Source of the DNA: CAWBOY01 sp963790585
GTDB taxonomy: Bacteria; Planctomycetota; Planctomycetia; Gemmatales; Gemmataceae
Assembly (NCBI GenBank): GCA_963790585.1
Contig: CAWBOY010000002.1
Span: 744,001 to 808,000, forward strand
Length of the DNA stretch: 64,000 bases
Direction: 5' to 3'
Shown here: positions 58,446-64,000 of the stretch, in pieces
Layout of the letters: every line of letters begins with the position of its first letter
Position numbering within the stretch: the first letter of the stretch is position 1
The notes under the pieces: model-generated
The model's database searches: none
Seen by the model: only the letters and a program-made list of their open reading frames with translations
Told to the model about the DNA's origin: nothing
Program-made: the position numbers and the translations under genes

Positions 58446-58499
58446 GCACAGACAGGAATGTCTGTGCCACCCGTAAATTTAGTCGAGACGGCGCACTAG
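58446..58499. repeat. Solo right arm of the 133-base MITE-like element
   Basis: These 54 bases match the right arm 38319-38372 at about 50 positions, starting GCACAGACAGGAATG and ending GGCGCACTAG. The left arm is missing; copy C of another palindrome ends eight bases upstream. Confidence 0.8.
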
Positions 58500-58578
58500 T
58501 AAGCAACGTCCGTATATACATAATTATCGCAAGAGCCGACGGGTCCTAATCCAACCTCTTAATCCATAGATCTAAACC

Positions 58579-58932
58579 ATGAAAATGATCGTCGCCATTA
58601 TTCGGCCGGAGCGGCTCGAAGCCGTCCAGGCGGCCCTGCATCAGCAAGACGTTTATCTCATGACCGTCACCGATGTGCGCGGCTGTGGGCGGCAGAAGGG
58701 TTACACCGAGGTCTACCGCGCGACCGAGGTCCAGATTCGGCTGCTGCCTAAGCTCAAATTGGAAATCGCCGTCAACGACGCCTTCGTGGAGGCGACGGTC
58801 GAGGCCATCGTTCACGCCGCGCGGACGCCCGAGATTGGGCAAATTGGCGACGGCAAGATCTTTGTCCTGCCGCTCGAAGATTGCGTCCGCATCCGTACTG
58901 GCGAGCGCGGAACCAATGCCATCGGGCCCTGA
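58579..58932 (+). CDS. glnK: PII signal-transduction protein (GlnB/GlnK family) lacking the uridylylation tyrosine
   Basis: PII proteins bind ATP, ADP and 2-oxoglutarate and gate AmtB. The 117-residue protein is intact and of normal length. It has IIRPERLEAVQAAL, VTDVRGCGRQKGYTEVYRATE, GDGKIFVLPLED and RIRTGERGTNAI. Aligned by eye with E. coli GlnB, Tyr51 of the T-loop (RGAEYMV) is a Val here (RATEVQI), so it cannot be uridylylated at that site. It lies 261 bases after amtB in the same direction, which supports a GlnK role; the gap holds repeats. The gene name GlnK rather than GlnB is by context only. Confidence 0.9.
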   Translation: MKMIVAIIRPERLEAVQAALHQQDVYLMTVTDVRGCGRQKGYTEVYRATEVQIRLLPKLKLEIAVNDAFVEATVEAIVHAARTPEIGQIGDGKIFVLPLEDCVRIRTGERGTNAIGP

Positions 58933-58991
58933 TCGACCGGGCCATCTCGCTGTGCTTGAGTCGATCGCTCTCCAAAATGGACTCATGTCGC

Positions 58992-61763
58992 ATGAAACCC
59001 TGTCCTGTCTGCGAAACGCCCAACACTTCAGACGCGCGTTTCTGCCGTCAGTGCGGCCGATCGCTCGAAGCCGTGGCCGCGATCGATGCCACGGTTTTGT
59101 GGAAGGGGCAGCACCTTTCCGCCGTGGGCGCGTAAGGCAATCGCTCGCGCTATCGCCCCTGTTCGCCGCCAAGACTCGGTTGATCGTGGGGCGGGCGCCT
59201 GACTGCGACATTTTCCTGTCCCATCCGTCCGTATCTCGTTACCATGCCCTTATTCAAAAGAGGTCCGACGGCCTACAAATACGCGATCTCGGCAGCGTCA
59301 ACGGCGTCAGCGTCGATGGTCAACGGATCACTGATCCCCACACGCTACGTGAGGGCAGCCGCATCGGCATTGGCCCGTTTTTGCTCACGCTGACCGGCAA
59401 TGTCCTTCAATCGCTCGATAGCAGCCGTAGCCTGAGACTCGAAGCGCGCGGCTTGGAGAAAGTCATTCGCCAGAGCGACGGTACGCCGCGTAAACTGCTC
59501 GACGACATCAATCTTTGCGTTAATCCGGGAGAGTTCGTCTCGCTACTTGGTCCGAGCGGTTCAGGCAAATCGACCTTGATGGACGCCCTCAACGGCCGCC
59601 GCCGCGCCACCGGCGGATCCGTGATCGCCAATGGCGAGGACTTTTATCGTCATTTTGATAACTTTCGCCAATCTCTCGGCTACGTGCCGCAGAAAGACAT
59701 CGTTCATTCGCAGCTCACGGTTTACAACGCGCTCTATTACACGGCCCAGCTGCGGCTGCCCACCGACACCGAGCCGGACGAGATGAAAGCTCGCGTCGAG
59801 CAGGTCGTCGCGGAAATGGAACTCGAGCCCCATCGGGCCACCTTGATCGGCAATTTGAGCGGTGGTCAAATCAAGCGCGTGAGCCTCGGCGCCGAGCTGC
59901 TCGCCCAACCGTGCATGCTTTATATCGACGAGGCGACCAGCGGCCTCGATGCCGGCACGGAGGCGCGTATGATGCGTCTGTTCCGCCGTCTCGCCGACGA
60001 GGGGCGATCGTTGCTCTGCATCACGCACAATGTGGATAACGTCGAACGGTGCCACCTCATCACTGTGCTGGCGCGCGGGCGGCTTGTCTATTATGGGCCG
60101 CCCGCCGAGGCGACGGTCTATTTCAAGGTAAAGAAGATCTCGGAAATCTACGATCGCCTTGCCGAGCGGCCGACTGAAGAATGGGTCGAGCAGTTCAAGG
60201 CCAGCGCCCTCCATAATGAATTCATCGTCAGCCGACTTACTAAGCCACCGACCGCGATTTTGCATGACCCGACCAAAGCGGATGTGGCGCGCCCTGAACT
60301 TCCGAAGGCGGAGGAAGCCAGTGCCGCCGAGCCTCATGCGGAATCCTCACGGCTCTCCGCGCGGTTTTCTCAGTTGCTCGTCGAGAGCGGTAAGCTCCTC
60401 TCTCCTCTGCGCTGGGTGCCTCAGGCGGACCAGATTCGTGAGTTCACGGCTCGGCATCTGCGCTGGCGCGAGGTCGTCACGCCGATCCGCGATGGCTGGC
60501 ATCAATTCTTAATCCTGACGACGCGCTACGTGGACCTGATCTTTTCCGATCGCCGCAGCCTGCGCTTGCTGCTGCTGCAAGCGCCGTTGGTGGCCCTATT
60601 CTTGCTGCTGGGCTTTTGGGACAAACCGTATCAAGAAAGGCTTGAATTGCGCAAGCCGACCCAGGAAGAAAAAGCCGCCCTACGCGGGATGATCGCCGCG
60701 CGCAGGATGGCCCTTTCCTCGGACGACTTAAACGACGAGCAAAGGGCGCGATTAGAAGAATATGTCCTGAAATTGCCCGGCGACATCGAGCTATCAGGCC
60801 CCATGATCCTGGCGGCACTGCGGCTTATCGGCGCGCGCGGCGACCTCGCGCAGGCACGCCAACACTTTGAAGCGATCCGTTTTCGCTTCCCGTCCCAGGG
60901 CGGCAGCAAACAGATCACCGGCGCCGACGTGCTTCAAAGTCTGACGCCAGGAGACAAAAACGAACTCAGCGGCTCCGACGTCTTAAAGATCCTGGCCGAA
61001 TCCGACAAGGGCGAGATTCTCCAACAGCTGTTGGATGCGGATGACCCCGTGCTGCCCGCGCCAAACCCGTATCCGGGGCCGGATAACGATACGCGCATCA
61101 TCAACCCGAGGAATGTCTACACGCTGCAGTTCATCATGGTAATGATCATTCTCTGGTTCGGCACGAACAACGCGGCCAAGGAAATTATCAAAGAGGAGGC
61201 GATTTATAGCCGGGAGCGATCGGTCAATCTCGGTATCTTGCCGTATCTCGCCAGCAAGTTCCTGGTGCTGAGCTTGCTCACGACGCTGCACGTCATCCTG
61301 TTGATGAGCATCGTCTATGGCTCGTTGCATCTGTTGGCATGGTTCGCGCCTGGGATTTGTTCGGTGCCGAGCGGCCGGCACAATCTCGCTTATCTGCCGC
61401 AGTTTTTTGTGCTGTCCTTGGTGGGCATGACCGGTGTGGCGCTGGGGCTGCTGCTGTCGGCCTGTGTTTCGTCGGAGGATCGAGCGAACGCTCTGCTGCC
61501 TTACGTTCTGATTCCGCAGATGATCCTGGGAGGTGGCTTCATTACCGTCAAGGATGGCCTGCTCTTGGCTCTCGCGATGCCGCTGTCGCCGGTCTATTGG
61601 GGCTATCGAGCCATTCACCTTGGCACAAGCGCCTTGCCGGCGTCGTTCCCTGGGCACACGGACGTCACCGATGGAATCGCACTTCCTTGCCTCGCGCTGC
61701 TATTGCAACTTGCTGCACTCCTTGTTTCGACAGCGCCTCTGTTTGAAGTTCAAGGAAGGATAA
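58992..61763 (+). CDS. Zinc-ribbon/FHA-domain ABC-2 transporter fusion (two frameshifts)
   Basis: The protein combines four modules: a zinc ribbon (CPVCETPNTSDARFCRQCG, 1-25), an FHA phosphothreonine-binding domain (VGRAPDCDIFLSHPSVSRYHALI, DLGSVNGVSVDG), an ABC ATPase (Walker A GPSGSGKST, signature NLSGGQIKRVSLGAEL, Walker B LYIDEATSGLD, His ITHN) and a C-terminal ABC-2-type membrane part with five or six helices (LLLLQAPLVALFLLLGF, IMVMIILWFGTNNAAKEII, LIPQMILGGGFI). Frame shifts near 59120 (after the ribbon) and near 61738 (before CLKFKEG) need correcting. The total is about 924 residues. FHA suggests control by Ser/Thr phosphorylation; the kinases in the window are candidates. The substrate is unknown. 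Confidence 0.88.
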
Positions 61764-62319
61764 CCGGTGTTCGGCCTTGCGAAGCCGGTTCCCGTGCGAA
61801 AACTCGTTCATACTCCGCGACCGCCTCGGGCCCGAGTCGTTCGGCCAGGGCGCGATAGCCAGCCCGGCGATAATTCCATTCGCCCCAGCGCGGCACCACT
61901 TCCAGCATGTCGTAAAAATGAACGCGACAGAGGTCGTCGAAATCTTCTCGAGACAGCGTAACCTCGTCGCCTGTGATCCGGTCCGTTATGTGATACGAAG
62001 GAGTCGACCGAAGCGCCTCCCGATCAAGCGTCGCTCGATCGACCGCGCAATTCAAATAGGCCAGCATCTCCGCGCGACCGCCGATGAGAGCCCGGACCTC
62101 ATCACGCCGATCAAGGGGCAATTTGAATTCCTGAAAACCCTCCGTCCCATAGATCGAATGGAACAGCCCGGCTTTATAAACGTCTTCGGAGCAACCCTGT
62201 TGTTTAAGGTAGCGATAGACCGCCGTGAGATGCCCGAAATAGGTATGTTTCGTATGAGGGACGTCACGAACTCCTAGCGAATCCAGGTAATCGATCCAGC
62301 GCTGAAAGTCGATGTCCAT
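61750..62319 (-). CDS. HD-like protein, DUF6817 type
   Basis: The intact 189-residue protein shows the pattern I recall for the DUF6817 family: HTKHTYFGHLTAVYRYLKQQGCSEDVYKAGLFHSIYGTEGF, which contains spaced His residues like an HD metal site but lacks a plain HD pair. The rest is helical (YLNCAVDRATL, SREDFDDLCRVHFYDMLEVVPRW). The function is unknown and a metal-dependent hydrolase is possible. Its 3' end overlaps the transporter gene end by 14 bases in a convergent arrangement. Confidence 0.7.
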   Translation of the reverse strand: MDIDFQRWIDYLDSLGVRDVPHTKHTYFGHLTAVYRYLKQQGCSEDVYKAGLFHSIYGTEGFQEFKLPLDRRDEVRALIGGRAEMLAYLNCAVDRATLDREALRSTPSYHITDRITGDEVTLSREDFDDLCRVHFYDMLEVVPRWGEWNYRRAGYRALAERLGPEAVAEYERVFAREPASQGRTPVILP

Positions 62320-62483
62320 GGGTGTAGTTGACTCCGTCGCACTATAGTCGAGGGTAATACGGTTGGTACCACCCGCACGAACGTAGTGTTCAACAAGAAC
62401 AGGGTGCCATGGTATCGCGATGACTTGGGCGCTGCTATGCGTAAATTTGTTCTTTGGAAAGTCTCGTCATGGCGGAAACCTTC

Positions 62484-62613
62484 AGAGCCTATGCGAAAAG
62501 CCCCTCTCCGCCGTACTCGGGGGAGAGGGGTTGCGGTGAGAGGGCCGGTTTTCGACAGATTTACCCCCCTCACCCGAGTACGGGGGAGAGGGGGGGTACA
62601 CCGGATAGGCTCT
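62484..62613. repeat. Composite palindrome with nested CTCTCCC/GGGAGAG arms
   Basis: AGAGCCTAT at 62484 and ATAGGCTCT ending at 62613 are perfect outer arms. Inside are AGCCCCTCTCC, GGGGGAGAGGGG and CCCCCTCACCCGAGTACGGG repeats. The rest of the 62320-62800 gap shows no supported gene. Confidence 0.65.
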
Positions 62614-62800
62614 TAAAACGCTCTTGCTTTATAAGACCAAATATCAGAATTCCGCGCGCAACCAGCGCTTCTCCAATCTAGCGCATCCGGTGAACCTGAA
62701 TTGTGGCATCGCCATAACAGCGAATTTGTTCGTACCTATCGAATGTCATAGACAAGGGCGCGCTTGCTTCAGCTCTGTTTGCCGAGTAGTCTGTACCGCC

Positions 62801-64000
62801 ATGACTACTCACCCATTAGCAAGTTATCTAAACGATTGCCGATCCCGACGAGGCACCGGAGCGACTACCGGCGAAACCAGCCTCTATCCACCGCTGGAAG
62901 CTCTCCTCAACGCTGTTGGCCACACTCTGAAGCCGCGTGTTCGCTGCTTCATGAGCCTGAAAAACCAGGGTGCTGGCCTACCCGATGGCGGCTTGTTCAC
63001 GCCGGACCAGATTCCACGCGGCACCGATGAATTGCCAGCTGGCCAAACACCCAGTCGCGGCGTCATCGAATGCAAGAAACCCAAGGAAGACGTCCTCGCC
63101 ATAGCCGAAACCGCTCAAGTTTCGTCCTATTGGGATCGCTATAATCAGGTTCTCGTCACGAACTATCGCGACTTCCTCCTGATTGGCCGCGACGACCACG
63201 GCAAACCGGTTCGGCACGAGTTCTATCGTCTGGCGGCGACCGAAAAGGACTTCTGGCAACGGCCCATCGAATCCACCGTCCTCGAGCACGGCGACCGGCT
63301 ACTCGACTTCCTCAAGCGCTGCTGCGCCGCCCGGCTCCTCTGACTGATCCCAAAGATGTTGCCTGGTTCTTGGCCAGCTATGCACGGGACGCGCGGGGCA
63401 GGGTCGAGCACACTGCCGCCCATAAGCCGGTGGAGACCGTTCGCAAAGCTCTCGAAGATGCCCTTGGCCTCAAGGTGACTGATGCCAAGGGCGAGCACTT
63501 TTTTCAGTCTACTCTCGTGCAAACGCTCTTTTATGGCGTGTTCGCGGCCTGGGTCTTGTGGCATCGCTCGCATCTGGCGGCCACGGAACGCTTCGATTGG
63601 GAAAAAGTGGTCGCTACTTGCACGTGCCTATCCTGCGCAAGCTGTTCCGCGAATTGACCGATACCGTCCAGCTCGACGCCTGGGAGAACTTGACCGAAGT
63701 GATGAATTGGGCCGGTGAGACGCTGAATCGAGTGGATCGACCCGCATTCTTCGCCAAGTTCCAAGATGCGGAGGCGGTCCAGTATTTCTATGAGCCATTC
63801 TTGGAGGCGTTCGACCCGGACTTGCGCAAGCAGCTTGGCGTCTGGTATACCCCGCCGGAGATCGTCAAATATATGGTCGCGCGGGTCGATCAGGTTCTCA
63901 AGTCGGACTTCAACCGCCCAGATGGTTTAGCCGATACCGGCGTCTACGTCCTCGATCCTTGCTGCGGCACCGGGGCGTATCTTGTCGAAGTCCTCAACAC
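62801..64000 (+). CDS. N6-adenine DNA methyltransferase/nuclease (restriction-modification type IIG or ISP; frameshifted, 3' end beyond the window)
   Basis: The ATG at 62801 starts MTTHPLASYLNDCRSRRG. An N-terminal nuclease-like site is visible: GLPDGGLFTPDQIP and GVIECKKPKEDV give a PD...ExK pattern. After a shift near 63318 come PAPLTDPKDVAWFLASYARDARG and FFQSTLVQTLFYGVFAAWVLW, and after one near 63607 YLHVPILRKLFRELTDTVQLD. The start of the methyltransferase domain follows, with LGVWYTPPEIVKYMVARVDQVL and the SAM motif VLDPCCGTGAYLVEVL. The target motif NPPY lies beyond the end. The layout resembles stand-alone type ISP/IIG enzymes, which cut and modify. It may mark the beginning of a defence island. 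Confidence 0.85.

Noticed and set aside
1..64000. CRISPR array
   Set aside because: No regularly spaced direct repeats were seen; the repeated sequences are inverted and dispersed.

Overview
The window looks like a piece of a planctomycete chromosome, probably of the Gemmata group. This is inferred from gene content; no database search was possible. The signs are: a split glycine decarboxylase (gcvPA/gcvPB), two eukaryote-like Ser/Thr kinases, a planctomycete-type cytochrome/WD40 secreted protein, several HEAT-repeat proteins, a DUF6513-type dihydropteroate-synthase-like protein, a zinc-ribbon/FHA/ABC-2 transporter fusion, and gaps between operons filled with long palindromic repeats.

Layout. 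1-2.6 kb (minus): a TolC-like lipoprotein followed by an outer-membrane protein cut by the window edge. 2.9-5.8 kb: an NtrB/NtrC-like two-component pair. 6-7.8 kb: RNase PH and an exported unknown. 8-10.4 kb: a serine beta-lactamase-like hydrolase fused to a VanX-like D-Ala-D-Ala dipeptidase. 10.5-12.8 kb: thrS. 13-17.7 kb: an alpha/alpha-toroid secreted protein, the DUF6513-type protein and pabB. 17.7-23.1 kb (minus): the glycine cleavage operon gcvT-gcvH-gcvPA-gcvPB with lipM, which supplies the lipoyl group for GcvH. 23.3-25.6 kb: a kinase and a HEAT protein. 25.8-28.1 kb: eda, kdgK and nnrE. 28.2-31.3 kb: a GntR(YtrA)-type repressor with an ABC exporter and a palindromic operator. 31.3-37 kb (minus): a HEAT protein, proA, and the folP-cdaA-cdaR cluster for folate and c-di-AMP. 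37-44 kb: a nucleotidyltransferase-HD protein, two small secreted proteins, a zinc-ribbon/HEAT membrane protein, fur and a zinc alcohol dehydrogenase. 44-48 kb: a FlgM-like peptide, an RsbW-like kinase, threonine aldolase, a secreted protein and aroC. 48.15-50.15 kb: a complete group IIC-like intron lying in the aroC terminator. 50.4-56 kb: a kinase-TPR protein, a WD40/cytochrome protein and a PPC-domain protein. 56.4-62.3 kb: an ammonium transporter, a PII protein lacking the uridylylation tyrosine, the FHA-ABC-2 transporter and an HD-like protein. 62.8 kb to the end: an N6 DNA methyltransferase with a nuclease-like N-terminus, cut by the window edge.

Two patterns run through the whole window. 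First, about twenty otherwise conserved genes are broken by about 28 single-base frameshifts, with the homologous sequence carrying on in another frame. In several cases adding one G or C to a short run restores an invariant motif. I read these as consensus sequencing errors rather than pseudogenes, so I annotate the full span as one gene and give the approximate shift position. Second, many gaps between operons hold a long inverted repeat from one of several families. One palindrome is inserted inside another, one family shows a compensatory arm change, and the intron sits exactly in the T-run of a further palindrome.
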